The notes under the pieces are model-generated. The model did no database searches. It was not told where the DNA came from and worked only from the letters and a program-made list of their open reading frames with translations. From contig BJHM01000011.1 of the NCBI GenBank assembly GCA_014192625.1, positions 1 to 64,000 of the forward strand: a stretch of 64,000 nt of DNA, written 5' to 3'. Each line of letters begins with the position of its first letter. Positions within the stretch are counted from its first letter, which is position 1. The position numbers and the translations under genes were made by a program. The DNA comes from Planctomycetota bacterium (GTDB taxonomy: Bacteria; Planctomycetota; UBA1135; UBA2386). Of the stretch, positions 27,536 to 36,272 are shown one piece after another.

Positions 27536-28005
27536 ATGAGGTTTTTCTGGTGCCTTAGAGTCGTCATTTTTTTAGTCATTATCATTGATCTTTGTGCGCA
27601 GTGGCAACCCTCGGTTGGTGCTGCTGGAATAAACATGAATCGCTGATTTCGCGTAACGTTTACTGCTATGCTGGTGGAGCCTCTGGCGCATATCGATCTG
27701 CCAACGATGCCGCTAGCTTTGCTTTGTCAAATGCTGGCAACGATCAAGTGGGTCCGACTCGCGGTTTTGCTTCTGATGTGAACTTTATGTATACGTGCAC
27801 CAGTCAGGGCGTGTTTCGTAGCGCTGACAATGGCGCAACTTGGCTAACAAAAAGCGTTGGCTTACCCAGCTTGCTTGGGAGTGGGATTCTCAAGGTTCAG
27901 TCCGATTTGTTTGTTGTTGGACCTGTTGGGGTCTTTAGGTCTTCTGACCAGGCAAATAGTTGGGCAGCTTCGGGTCTCGCTGCAGACGAGCAGTGCCACT
28001 TTTGA
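27536..28005 (+). pseudogene. Frameshifted remnant of a secreted BNR/Asp-box repeat protein
   Basis: ATG 27536 opens a good signal peptide (MRFFWCLRVVIFLVIIIDLCAQ, then WQPSVGAAGIN) that stops at TGA 27644. A different frame (+1 relative to the first) then continues over the same region to 28005 with ASGAYRSANDAASF, GVFRSADNGATWLTKSVGL and GVFRSSDQANSWAASGL, which are Asp-box (BNR) beta-propeller blades. The two pieces together look like one gene split by an indel between about 27600 and 27650 and cut short after two or three blades, whereas intact relatives have many. A sequencing indel is an alternative explanation for the shift but not for the short length. Confidence 0.6.
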
Positions 28006-28273
28006 CATCGATAAAAACTTTTGCGTTAACCATAGCCTCACAGTTGATGGCCATGTTGCCCGTCTTATTCTTGCTGGAGAAGAGGCGAGAAAAAGAAACT
28101 GAATGTTTGAAATCTGGTCTTCTGTTTCTGGAAATGGGAAGAGTTATTGATTGAGTGTTTCTTCGATCACGTTTAAATAGATTGTTTCTCGGTTTTCTTT
28201 GATTGTTTCTTTCTAAGACAATCTACGGCGAAATATCCTTGTATTTAGGTTCTAATTGGTGCAGCATCTGTCA
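28006..28273. other. AT-rich spacer, end of the low-GC block
   Basis: 268 bp downstream of the Asp-box remnant and upstream of hflK. It has no convincing gene and may hold decayed 3' sequence of the remnant plus the hflK promoter. GC content rises sharply once hflK begins. Confidence 0.4.
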
Positions 28274-29257
28274 ATGTCTAGCTCTCCTATCCGCTTCGTT
28301 AGGCCACAAAATGGCTTTAAGTTTTTGCATCTGTTATGGCTTTTGCCTGTGCTTTTGGTCTCGATTGCTACTACCACCACCTACTACACGGTGCCTGCGG
28401 ATGCAGTTGGGGTGGTATTGCGATTTGGTAAGTTTCATGAAGACCAAAAGCCGGGCCTCCACTTCAAATTGCCGTTCGGTATCGATGAGGTTATACTGGT
28501 CCCGATCAAGCGGCAGTTAAAGCTCGAATTTGGCTTTGCCTCGACGGATTGGACCAACCCAGTGCAGACCGGCAAGGACCCTGAGCGTGAGCGCAGCATG
28601 TTGACTGGCGATCTCAGCGCCGCGCTGGTTGAGTGGGTAGTTCAGTATCGGGTCGATGAACCAAATCTCTATCTCTTTCACGTGCGTGACCCTGGCTTGA
28701 CGTTGCGGGATCTCAGTGAGGCGGTGATGCGCGAAGTTATCGGCGATCGAACCGTTGAGGAAGTTATCACCACTGGTCGGCAAGAAATTGAGTCGACTGC
28801 GCTTACGCGGCTGCGTGAAATGTCCAAGAGCTACCAGCTCGGCCTCACCATCGACCTTCTGCAGTTGAAAAACGTGAACCCACCGCAGGCGGTTCAGATG
28901 TCGTTCAACGAGGTCAACAAGGCCCAGCAGGACCGGGAGAACATGATCAACATTGCGAATGGCGAGTACAACAAAGTCGTGCCAAAGGCGACCGGTGAGG
29001 CGGAGCAGAAGATCAGTGAGGCCGACGGTTATCGTTTGAAGCGCGTCAACGAAGCGCGCGGTGATGCGGATGCGTTTTTGTCAGTGCTTGCCGAATATGT
29101 GAAAGCTCCGGAGGTCACTCGCACACGTATCTATTTTGAAACGATGAAGGATGTGTTGCCGCAGTTGCGCAACACTTGGATCGTTGACGAAAAAGTGACC
29201 CAGTTGCTGCCGATGTTGCAAGGCGCGCCAATTGCGTCGCCGGAGGTTCGCAAGTGA
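28274..29257 (+). CDS. hflK: FtsH protease modulator HflK (SPFH/prohibitin family)
   Basis: 327 residues from ATG 28274. A membrane anchor (LHLLWLLPVLLVSIATTTTYY) is followed by the SPFH/PHB domain (VPADAVGVVLRFGKFHEDQKPGLHFKLPF ... VEWVVQYRVDEPNLYLFHVRDPGLTLRDLSEAVMREVIG) and an Ala/Glu-rich coiled region. With HflC it forms the large periplasmic-side cage around FtsH that tunes degradation of membrane proteins. It lacks the Gly/Pro-rich N-terminal cytoplasmic extension of enterobacterial HflK. It overlaps hflC by 4 bases (GTGA), so the two are translationally coupled. Confidence 0.9.
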   Translation: MSSSPIRFVRPQNGFKFLHLLWLLPVLLVSIATTTTYYTVPADAVGVVLRFGKFHEDQKPGLHFKLPFGIDEVILVPIKRQLKLEFGFASTDWTNPVQTGKDPERERSMLTGDLSAALVEWVVQYRVDEPNLYLFHVRDPGLTLRDLSEAVMREVIGDRTVEEVITTGRQEIESTALTRLREMSKSYQLGLTIDLLQLKNVNPPQAVQMSFNEVNKAQQDRENMINIANGEYNKVVPKATGEAEQKISEADGYRLKRVNEARGDADAFLSVLAEYVKAPEVTRTRIYFETMKDVLPQLRNTWIVDEKVTQLLPMLQGAPIASPEVRK

Positions 29258-30198
29258 AGTATTCATTCGCCTTGCTGCTGGTCGTTTTACTGGTCTTAGT
29301 TTTTTTGACCGTTTGTGCGACCTATACCGTGCGTGAGACGGAGACTGTGATCCTCACTCAGTTCGGTCGAACGGTTGGCGAGCCGGTTGGTGAACCTGGT
29401 CTGCATTGGCGCACTCCGTTTGTGCAGGAAGTGAACCGCTTGGAAAAGCGCGTGCTCGAGTTTGATGGTTTGGCGACCGAGATGCCGACGAAAGACAAGA
29501 CTTACATTTCGGTCGACACCTTTGCTCGCTGGCGCATCGGCGACCCAGCTGCGTTTTTCCTTGCGTTGCGCGAGGAGCGCACAGCGATTTCACGGCTTGA
29601 GGACATCATTGGCAGCGAGGTTCGCGCCGCCGTTGCTAACAATGAGCTGATTGAAATTGTGCGGAGCGATAAGGGACGTGTGTTGCCGCCGGACGTGCAA
29701 AAACAAGCGCAGACCGTCACTGCGCTGCCGGTTGCCAAGCGCGGCCGACTAGAGATTCAGAAGGACATTCTCGCTGCTGCTGCGATCAAGTTGCGACCGC
29801 TTGGCATTGAACTGCTCGACATCCAAATCAAGCGCGTCAGCTACAACGGTGACGTTCTGCAGCGCGTCTACCAGCGCATGACTAGCGAGCGAATCCAGAT
29901 CGCGCAGCGATTTCGCAGCGAGGGTGAGGGCGAGGCCGCGCGGATTCTCGGCAAAAAGGAGCGCGATCTGCTAAAGATCGAGTCCGAGGCCTACATGGCG
30001 GTGCAGCGGACGCGTGGCGAAGCCGACGCGGAAGCGACTCGCATCTATGCCGAGGCCTACGACAAGAGCCCGCAGTCGCGCGAGCTTTATAAGTTCCTAA
30101 AGACGATGGACACCTATCGCACTGTTTTGAGTGGGACCAACCTGGTGCTGTCGACGGACAGTGAGTTGTTTCGCATGTTCAAACACTCGGCGAAGTGA
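29254..30198 (+). CDS. hflC: FtsH protease modulator HflC (SPFH/prohibitin family)
   Basis: 314 residues starting at GTG 29254 inside the end of hflK. An N-terminal membrane helix (FALLLVVLLVLVFLTVCATY) is followed by the SPFH domain (VRETETVILTQFGRTVGEPVGEPGLHWRTPFVQEV, SVDTFARWRIGDPAAFF) and a long coiled-coil part (SERIQIAQRFRSEGEGEAARILGKKERDL ... ETRGEADAEATRIYAEAYDKSPQSRELYKFLKTMDTY), which is the HflC hallmark. Partner of HflK in the FtsH-regulating complex. Confidence 0.92.
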   Translation: MKYSFALLLVVLLVLVFLTVCATYTVRETETVILTQFGRTVGEPVGEPGLHWRTPFVQEVNRLEKRVLEFDGLATEMPTKDKTYISVDTFARWRIGDPAAFFLALREERTAISRLEDIIGSEVRAAVANNELIEIVRSDKGRVLPPDVQKQAQTVTALPVAKRGRLEIQKDILAAAAIKLRPLGIELLDIQIKRVSYNGDVLQRVYQRMTSERIQIAQRFRSEGEGEAARILGKKERDLLKIESEAYMAVQRTRGEADAEATRIYAEAYDKSPQSRELYKFLKTMDTYRTVLSGTNLVLSTDSELFRMFKHSAK

Positions 30199-30207
30199 AC
30201 TGTCGAT

Positions 30208-30232
30208 GCGACCGCGCTTTTGACTCGGTCGC
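30208..30232 (+). terminator. Hairpin after hflC
   Basis: GCGACCG and CGGTCGC form a 7-bp stem with an 11-base loop, 9 bases beyond the hflC stop. There is no T run after it, so it is only a possible terminator. Confidence 0.35.
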
Positions 30233-30312
30233 TGCTATCCGCCATGGCTGGCACAACGGTCGTACTGTTACGCGCTCCATGTTTTCGGTGGGGGTGTCGA
30301 TGAACTGCTTTT

Positions 30313-31518
30313 ATGGGCATTTTTCGTTATCGAAAACCGCTGCTTAGCTGCGCGATCATTTTGGCCGTTCTCGTGCTTGTTAGCGGTGGCGCAATTGTGC
30401 GCATCCGCGCAACGAGTAGTTGGTCTGCACTTGAAGCCAAGGCGGCTTCGCTCGAAATCTTGCTGCAGCAGCGCGACTACCATCGTAAAGCACTTTGGGG
30501 CGAGACTCATGCTGGGGCTGCTTTTGACGGGTATACGCGCGCGCTAGAGCTTGCAGAGGAGATGACCGCTGACGCAGGCCTGATCGCCGACACTTTGCCG
30601 CACAGAGCAGATCACGAGTCAGCCGCCACCGACGCACTGCGAGCACGATGGCAAGAGGCGGTGCTGTTATTGCAAAGCTCTGCGCATTGCGTGGATGCTC
30701 GACCCACAGAAACTTTTTCGCGAGTCGGCGTTCTTGGCAGGCAGGCGTTCTCAGCCGCGAGAATGCTTGTCAACATGATGGTTTTGGAGGTCAGGCACTT
30801 GCGTGTTTCTGGCAAGCATCGGCAGGCTGTTGAGCTTTCCCTCGACGCTGCGGCTTTCGGTGCTGATTACGCACGCAGCGGTAGCCTTTCTCATCAGATG
30901 CTTGGCTCATGCTTAGTCGCCATTGCGGTGCACGAGGCGTGGCCTGATGAAGCGTTGCAGCTGCTCGACTGCGATAGCCTTGGATTGCTTTCCGATGGAA
31001 TGGCACACCTCGCCGCCTTGCTGCCGTCAAGTATCGACTATCTTGGCGAACAGCGTTTTATGGTGCGGTCGGCATTGGCAGAGCCGCTCGAGAGCAGCGA
31101 TGCGGCGAATGGATCTTTGCTGCGCTACGGGTTCTCTAGCCGGTGGATGGTTGCTGACAGACTTGGCCGCATGCTGGCCTGCTACGAGCGCCTGGCGGCG
31201 CTGCCTAAGGACCAACCATGGCCGCAGCGCGAGATCGCGATGCAGGATGAAATGGATGGGTTTGCGGTGTCAAATGGGTTGCTTTGCCAAGTGATATTGC
31301 CCAACTTGCTGGCAGCAGAAACCACTCTGCGCACGGTCCATGCGGAAGTGCTCCTGTTGGGCATGGCGACGGATTGGCGGCGCGGCAATGTGTCACCACT
31401 GGTGCACGATCCGATGGGTAACGGACCGATCGCAATGGATCAGGTCGGTTATGAGTTGGCGGTCTATAGCCATGCCAGTTACCGAGGCGAGCCTTTACAT
31501 CGGTGCGTCACGCGCTGA
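30313..31518 (+). CDS. Membrane-anchored protein of unknown function
   Basis: 401 residues from ATG 30313. One N-terminal membrane segment (LLSCAIILAVLVLVSGGAIV) anchors a largely alpha-helical soluble domain outside or inside the membrane. No family or catalytic motif was recognised. The composition (many Ala/Leu, helices such as AVELSLDAAAFGADYARSGSLSHQMLGSCLVAIAVHEAW) resembles planctomycete proteins of unknown function that follow housekeeping genes. It is separated from hflC by 114 bases with a hairpin, so it probably has its own promoter. Its stop converges on the DUF3472 gene. Confidence 0.65.
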   Translation: MGIFRYRKPLLSCAIILAVLVLVSGGAIVRIRATSSWSALEAKAASLEILLQQRDYHRKALWGETHAGAAFDGYTRALELAEEMTADAGLIADTLPHRADHESAATDALRARWQEAVLLLQSSAHCVDARPTETFSRVGVLGRQAFSAARMLVNMMVLEVRHLRVSGKHRQAVELSLDAAAFGADYARSGSLSHQMLGSCLVAIAVHEAWPDEALQLLDCDSLGLLSDGMAHLAALLPSSIDYLGEQRFMVRSALAEPLESSDAANGSLLRYGFSSRWMVADRLGRMLACYERLAALPKDQPWPQREIAMQDEMDGFAVSNGLLCQVILPNLLAAETTLRTVHAEVLLLGMATDWRRGNVSPLVHDPMGNGPIAMDQVGYELAVYSHASYRGEPLHRCVTR

Positions 31519-31566
31519 CCGCTTCTGTTGCAACGACCGGCAGCGCCCTGCGGCCTCTGGTCAGCG
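31513..31566. terminator. Symmetric inverted repeat spanning two convergent stops
   Basis: CGCTGACC (31513-31520, containing the TGA of the left gene) and GGTCAGCG (31559-31566, containing the TGA of the right gene) are perfect inverted copies 38 bases apart. This could serve as a bidirectional terminator, but the loop is long. Confidence 0.3.
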
Positions 31567-32838
31567 ATCCTTTGGCATGCTCGGCGGGATTGGCAATGCC
31601 TGCAGTGCTGCTGGCATTGAGCCGCTCGGTTTGCGTTGCAACAAGTCGCCGTAATGGGTCACTGCAGAAGGATCATTGTCCACGGCGAAGCCACCTGATC
31701 GAAGGTAGAAGCGGTTGTCATGGACCCCGCCACTGCGGTCCGTCCGCAGGGATTTGCCGTGGCCATCGTGGGTGAAGTGCGCATCGGAAAGTTCGTGCCA
31801 CGCGCCATCTGTCGTGCGCGCAAATGTGTTGCCAAACTCGCAGTCGCGGCGCACGTCACCGTTCGCGCCGGCAAAGTTCTCGTCGAATGAGTAGAGGCCG
31901 TGCAACAAGGCACCGTCTTTTGGTGCGCAGAAACTAGCGATCAGCTGCCAGTCCCTGGCTAATGGTGCGCGATACCAACCAGTATAGGTCGTGCGCGAGC
32001 CCTCGGCTTTTGCGTGCACCAGAAAACCAAACGTGCCGCCGAGAATCCATGGCGTAACGCGGTGGCTGTGTCCGCCGGTGCCCTCGTTGCCAAAGTCGCT
32101 AGCCTCGACACCCTCGCCCTTCGCAATCAGTTGCACCCTGTCATCAGCCTTCACTTTGGCCCGGTTGACCGCCTCGTTGCCGCTATCCCAAACGGAGAAG
32201 ATGATCCGCCGCTCACTCTTTGCATTGACCTGCATGCCGAAGTAACCGCGACTCCAACCGGTCGCCATGTAGTAGGTCCAGATAGGATCGGTGCGTGGCG
32301 TTAGTTCGCAGTAGAACCACTCGACGGAATCTGCGTCGGCCTTTTGCACTTCGTATGCGAGGTGCACAGATGCGCAGTTGCGGCGCTCGACCTTGCTTGC
32401 GCGCAGGCCTTGCGCGGCATTGCCACTGAGGACGAGTTCTTGCAGCCCGGGTGCTTGACCAGCAGTGCAACTTAGCATGAGTTCGACGTAGCCGGCGACG
32501 GCGATGGTGATGGAAAAGGCCACCGGCTTCCCCTGCATTGGGGCGGTTTGGGTGCTGCCAGCAGCCGTGAGTGACAGCGTGCACGCGGACTGATTTTCAA
32601 GGGGGATGACACGCACCGACAACTCGCCAGTGTGTTCGCAGAGCACGTGCCAATGCAGCGTTCCATGCCAGTCCGTGATGCTGCCATTTTGGTGCCGCGA
32701 TATGTCGTCGGGGCTGGGATGCGCATAGGCCGTGAAGGCGGGCAAGGTTTGTGAGTAGTCTTTTGCCTGCGCTGTGAGCCACGCGGCTAGGGCGATGACT
32801 TTGATCACGGTTTTGCAACTGCTCGGCTGCGAGTTCAT
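31561..32838 (-). CDS. Secreted DUF3472-family protein
   Basis: 425 residues, starting at ATG 32838 with a signal peptide ending LTAQA. The N-terminal beta-sandwich region (about 25-140) resembles DUF5077. The DUF3472 core follows: SVHLAYEVQKADADSVEWFYCELTPRTDPIWTYYMATGWSRGYFGMQVNAKSERRIIFSVWDSG, then a lectin-like WYRAPLARDWQLIASFCAPK segment. The family is widespread in planctomycetes and Bacteroidetes, often near polysaccharide-degradation genes, and may bind carbohydrate; no reaction is established. It is divergent from 32914 by 75 bases. Confidence 0.8.
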   Translation of the reverse strand: MNSQPSSCKTVIKVIALAAWLTAQAKDYSQTLPAFTAYAHPSPDDISRHQNGSITDWHGTLHWHVLCEHTGELSVRVIPLENQSACTLSLTAAGSTQTAPMQGKPVAFSITIAVAGYVELMLSCTAGQAPGLQELVLSGNAAQGLRASKVERRNCASVHLAYEVQKADADSVEWFYCELTPRTDPIWTYYMATGWSRGYFGMQVNAKSERRIIFSVWDSGNEAVNRAKVKADDRVQLIAKGEGVEASDFGNEGTGGHSHRVTPWILGGTFGFLVHAKAEGSRTTYTGWYRAPLARDWQLIASFCAPKDGALLHGLYSFDENFAGANGDVRRDCEFGNTFARTTDGAWHELSDAHFTHDGHGKSLRTDRSGGVHDNRFYLRSGGFAVDNDPSAVTHYGDLLQRKPSGSMPAALQALPIPPSMPKDR

Positions 32839-32913
32839 GGAGTGATGCTAGCCGCTGTTTGACGACTATCTCGCGCATAGCGTAGTCAAGGCCTCAGACT
32901 TCGCAGCTAGGGT

Positions 32914-33357
32914 ATGCGCTACGGATTATGCGCCGACGCTGGTCCTCGCATGCAGCTCTCGGCATCTTTTAGCGGAATGAACAGCCTGCCTTCCGCCTGC
33001 GAAGTGCGTGAACTCATCCGCCCGCTCGACGAACTCGATCGCAAGGTGCTCGGTGGCCTCGTAGCTGTGTTGATGGTGGACCCGCAGCGTTTGCGCGATC
33101 AAGAATGGCTCGCACAACAGTTCGTGCAGGTTGCAATCGTGGCGCATGGCTTTGTCGATGGTGGTGATGATGGTGAGGCGCACGCTTCGAGCTGTGACGT
33201 TGCGCTGGTGCAGCTTTACGCGCGGTTGCGGATGCAACCGGTTGTGATGGTGGCCATGGCGCTGTTCGTGCGGACGGCTGAGGACCTGCGGCTCATGGCT
33301 ACGCAACCAACGCTTTCTGGTGCACAGGCACTGGTCCGCAGCTATTTGGCCGGCTGA
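32914..33357 (+). CDS. Small alpha-helical protein of unknown function
   Basis: 147 residues from ATG 32914; ATG 32977 (MNSLPSACEVRELIRPLDEL) would give 126 residues and looks like the more natural N-terminus. It is largely helical, with a D/E-rich loop (DGGDDGEAH) and no signal peptide. No family was recognised. It lies upstream of a truncated haemoglobin on the same strand with a 201-base gap, so an operon is possible but not shown. Confidence 0.55.
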   Translation: MRYGLCADAGPRMQLSASFSGMNSLPSACEVRELIRPLDELDRKVLGGLVAVLMVDPQRLRDQEWLAQQFVQVAIVAHGFVDGGDDGEAHASSCDVALVQLYARLRMQPVVMVAMALFVRTAEDLRLMATQPTLSGAQALVRSYLAG

Positions 33358-33558
33358 GACGCGCGGCGCAGCGATTCGGAAAAGTCCCTACGCACCGCGC
33401 TTCCAAAAAAGGGACAAAGCGACTCGCCGTTGCCAGCGCGGGCGCGCACTCCATGCCTGCTTGCCGGCTGGCCAGAGCAGCAGTGGCAAGCAAGAACCAT
33501 GATTTCGTGTCGAAGGGCTCACTACAGAAGTGAGCAACCTCTATTGGGAGTAAAAACG

Positions 33559-33924
33559 ATGGTCCGCACGCAAACGTTGTATGAAAAGATTGGTGGTAAG
33601 CAGGCGCTATTGGCCGTGGTCGATCAGTTCTATGCGCGCATTCTTGGTGACAAGATGCTGAAGCCGTTGTTCCTGAACACGGACATGCGGAAGCAGCGCT
33701 CGCACCAGGTCGCATTCCTGGCCTACGTGCTTGGTGGTCCAAGTGAGTATCAAGGGAAGGCGATGCGGCCTGCGCACGTGGGGCGCGGCATCACCGATCA
33801 GCATTTTGGGCTGGTCGCAGGTTACCTGCAGGCCACGCTCGAATGGGCGAAGGTTGGCAAGGCAGAGGTCACAGCGATCATGAATGCGGCGGGCTCCCTC
33901 AAAGGCGATATCGTTGGCCTCTGA
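33559..33924 (+). CDS. glbN: Group I truncated haemoglobin
   Basis: 121 residues, normal size for a TrHb1 2-on-2 globin. The N-terminal LYEKIGGKQALLAVVDQFYARILGD holds the conserved Phe-Tyr (B9-B10) distal pair. The proximal haem-binding His is H73 in MRPAHVGRGI, and QHFGLVAGYLQATLEW forms the G helix. Such proteins bind O2 or NO in the cytoplasm and often detoxify nitric oxide. ATG 33559 is preceded by GGGAG at the right distance. It converges on the TonB-like gene. Confidence 0.92.
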   Translation: MVRTQTLYEKIGGKQALLAVVDQFYARILGDKMLKPLFLNTDMRKQRSHQVAFLAYVLGGPSEYQGKAMRPAHVGRGITDQHFGLVAGYLQATLEWAKVGKAEVTAIMNAAGSLKGDIVGL

Positions 33925-33929
33925 GTAGC

Positions 33930-34799
33930 TCAGGGCAGGTGCCCTGCAGCCATTTTGAATACGATTGGTTGGCGAAAGGTGCCTGCCACCGCGATGCCAT
34001 TGCGCATCGCGGGTGAGAAGTGCCACGTGCCAAGTTGTTGGAGCGCGGCATCGTCGAGCTCACTGTAGCCGGAGGATTGTTCGATGTGAGCGGCGGTCAC
34101 GTTGCCCCCGGCGTCAATCGTCAGTACGACGATCACCGTGCCGTGCAAGCCGAAGCGGTGCGCGTGCCCGGGATATTTTGGCGGCAGGTTTTTGTTGTCG
34201 CCATGCGAAGGCTCGACGTAGCCGCCAGCGGCACTGAGGGGCGTTGTTTCGCTTGCGTTTGCCGCTTTCTTGACAGGAGCATCGGGCGTGGCGGGCTGAG
34301 TGTCCTGCGATGTTTGCCGTGGTGCCGCAATCGCGGTAGCTGCGAGGCGACGTAGCCAGTCGCTGCGCGTTGGGGCTAGGTCCGAAGGATGTTCGGGCTC
34401 GGTAAGTGGCGCGGCCGTGAAAAGGGGGTCGGGCACTTCGATTGCGATGTCCGCTTGTAAAAGCAGTGCCAACGGTTCCTCGATCGGCAACAGCTCGGGC
34501 GCAGGCACAGGCAACGGCGGCTCAAGACTGTGTATGCGTACTTCGAACAGTTCTGCAGGCGGCGACACGCCTTCGTGGATGCTCAGCTTGCTCACTGTCC
34601 CGGACGGCGCGTCTGCCCCACGCCAGTCGCCGGTCACCGCTTGTTGGACCAGCACCGTGGCTGCCAGCCCCCAGCAAATGAGATGAATCAGCAATGAGCC
34701 TGCGAGGGAGCCCTTCCGCAGTGGTGCTCTCGGGCGTTTGACTGTGAGGCCAGGTTGCGACACGCGAAGCAGGTTAGCGGGTGCAGGTTTGGTCGCCAA
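33930..34799 (-). CDS. TonB-like energy transducer
   Basis: 289 residues. After a basic N-terminus there is one membrane helix (GSLAGSLLIHLICWGLAATVLV), a Pro/Ala-rich periplasm-spanning stretch (PPLPVPAPELLPIEEP), and a C-terminal TonB domain (HGTVIVVLTIDAGGNVTAAHIEQSSGYSELDDAALQQLGTWHFSPA). Standard role is transmitting proton-motive force to outer-membrane receptors or to secretion machinery. No ExbB/ExbD or receptor gene is adjacent. It starts 18 bases after the stop of the C25 peptidase gene on the same strand, so the two are probably one operon. Confidence 0.85.
   Translation of the reverse strand: MATKPAPANLLRVSQPGLTVKRPRAPLRKGSLAGSLLIHLICWGLAATVLVQQAVTGDWRGADAPSGTVSKLSIHEGVSPPAELFEVRIHSLEPPLPVPAPELLPIEEPLALLLQADIAIEVPDPLFTAAPLTEPEHPSDLAPTRSDWLRRLAATAIAAPRQTSQDTQPATPDAPVKKAANASETTPLSAAGGYVEPSHGDNKNLPPKYPGHAHRFGLHGTVIVVLTIDAGGNVTAAHIEQSSGYSELDDAALQQLGTWHFSPAMRNGIAVAGTFRQPIVFKMAAGHLP
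33931..33946. terminator. Short hairpin between two convergent genes
   Basis: CAGGGC-AGGT-GCCCTG, 6-bp GC stem, begins 7 bases after the globin stop and covers the last codons of the opposite TonB-like gene. It could terminate the globin transcript; a T-rich tail (cattttg) follows on +. Confidence 0.45.
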
Positions 34800-34817
34800 C
34801 CCCGTCCGCGCGCTACC

Positions 34818-36206
34818 TCAACGTGCGGTGTTCGACGCAGGCAAGGCGGATCGGGCTGGCAGGCGCAGCGAGGGATCCCCGAGCAGCAGGTACTTCATCG
34901 CCTGAAAGTAGATGCTTGGCGGATACCAACTCTCCGAAGGCGTGAGCTCTGTCAGCCGTTCGCTGCGGTGATACGCAGCGATGGCAAAGTTCCATGCGCT
35001 GCCAAGGTGCCGCATGCTGCGATCCTCGAGGCCTTCGGTAAAAGATGTTAGCAAAGTAAGCGCGCACGGTTGCCCACCGGTGTCGCAACCGATGTAGGCG
35101 ACCGCGCCGTGTGCGGTGTCGCGCAGCAGTTGCTCGCCAAAGCTAGTCGTGTTGTGCGCGCCGTGCTGATACGGGCAGGGCGGCGGCGGCGGCGAGGTAA
35201 AGATCTCGCCCGCATTGGTGCCTTGGTGCAAAACCCCATCGACATCGACGTAGGCCTCGTATGGGGGCAGCGTGCACAAACGCGCGGTCGTGCAGCCGAT
35301 CGACATGACGACGAACGGATGCTCGTTGGTGAGTTCGGTTAGTTGCGCCGTGCCGAGGCACTGATCAAAGCCCTGCTCGCTGCCGTGCCCCGTATGGAGG
35401 AGCACGCCGAGACCGTCGTTGCACAAGGCCAGCACGTTCTTTGCACTGGGCGCGAGGATCGCTGGATCAGGTTTGCCATCCTGCCACCAGAGTCGTTGCA
35501 CGCTAAACGGATCACGCAGCACGGTTGCAAGTCGCTGCAACTGCGGTCGCACATCGAGCCAGCCTTTTACGCAGAGGATTGCTGCCGTGCGGCCGCCACC
35601 TTCCTCCGTCCATTGCTCAAACTGGATGGTCTTTTGTACCATCCGTTCAACCTGCGCTGCAGTGGATACCGGCCAGCGGCCAACAGCGATCTCAGGCAGG
35701 TAATCGATGCCGTCGAAGTTGATCTTGTCTTGCTTGTGCTTCTCGCCATGCACCTCGCCGAAGTAGCCGCGGTGGTGGCCTGCTTGCATCCCATTCCACG
35801 TTTCAAACGAGCCGTCTTGCTTGCTCAGGTCCGCGTAGTAGAGGTCGCTTGGATAAAACGCGACGTTAAACGCGGACTCGGTCACGCGGTCGAGCGTCAT
35901 AAAACGCACTGGCATTACGTCGGCGTCGCCGACCAGCAGCACGAACTGCAGCGATGCATCACTTTGTTTGCGTGCGAACAAAAATCGCTTGAGTCGCTCG
36001 GCATCGTCGCAGCCGGTCGCGGCCACCGCATTGGCAAGCGCATCCTTGAGGGAAACCGCGGTTGCCGGGAGACCCGTTGCATTCTTGTGTGCTAGCAGCG
36101 GCTGCACGGCAGCAAGCAACTCAGGCGGGGCGATTATCAGGAGCGAGCGGGCCTGCACTGGAATCTGCGGCAATGCAGCGGACAGGGTCAGCACCAAAGC
36201 GAGCAT
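34818..36206 (-). CDS. Secreted C25 (gingipain-like) cysteine peptidase
   Basis: 462 residues from ATG 36206, with a signal peptide ending AALPQIPVQA. The peptidase C25 catalytic domain shows RSLLIIAPPELLAAVQPLLAHKNATG, LQFVLLVGDADVMPVRF, the catalytic His in HTGHGSEQGFDQ (H274) and catalytic Cys in VVMSIGCTTARL (C305), in the usual order. The C25 family cleaves after Arg or Lys in gingipains and also includes type IX secretion sortases. A following NTTSFGEQLLRDTAHGAVAYIG completes the fold. An in-frame upstream extension to 36338 is not protein-like. Paired with a TonB-like protein. Confidence 0.88.
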   Translation of the reverse strand: MLALVLTLSAALPQIPVQARSLLIIAPPELLAAVQPLLAHKNATGLPATAVSLKDALANAVAATGCDDAERLKRFLFARKQSDASLQFVLLVGDADVMPVRFMTLDRVTESAFNVAFYPSDLYYADLSKQDGSFETWNGMQAGHHRGYFGEVHGEKHKQDKINFDGIDYLPEIAVGRWPVSTAAQVERMVQKTIQFEQWTEEGGGRTAAILCVKGWLDVRPQLQRLATVLRDPFSVQRLWWQDGKPDPAILAPSAKNVLALCNDGLGVLLHTGHGSEQGFDQCLGTAQLTELTNEHPFVVMSIGCTTARLCTLPPYEAYVDVDGVLHQGTNAGEIFTSPPPPPCPYQHGAHNTTSFGEQLLRDTAHGAVAYIGCDTGGQPCALTLLTSFTEGLEDRSMRHLGSAWNFAIAAYHRSERLTELTPSESWYPPSIYFQAMKYLLLGDPSLRLPARSALPASNTAR

Positions 36207-36272
36207 CGAAGGAAGGTAGCCAGCGCCTATTCCGTTTGACAGCGGGCACGCGGTTGTTGAAGACACACGTTC

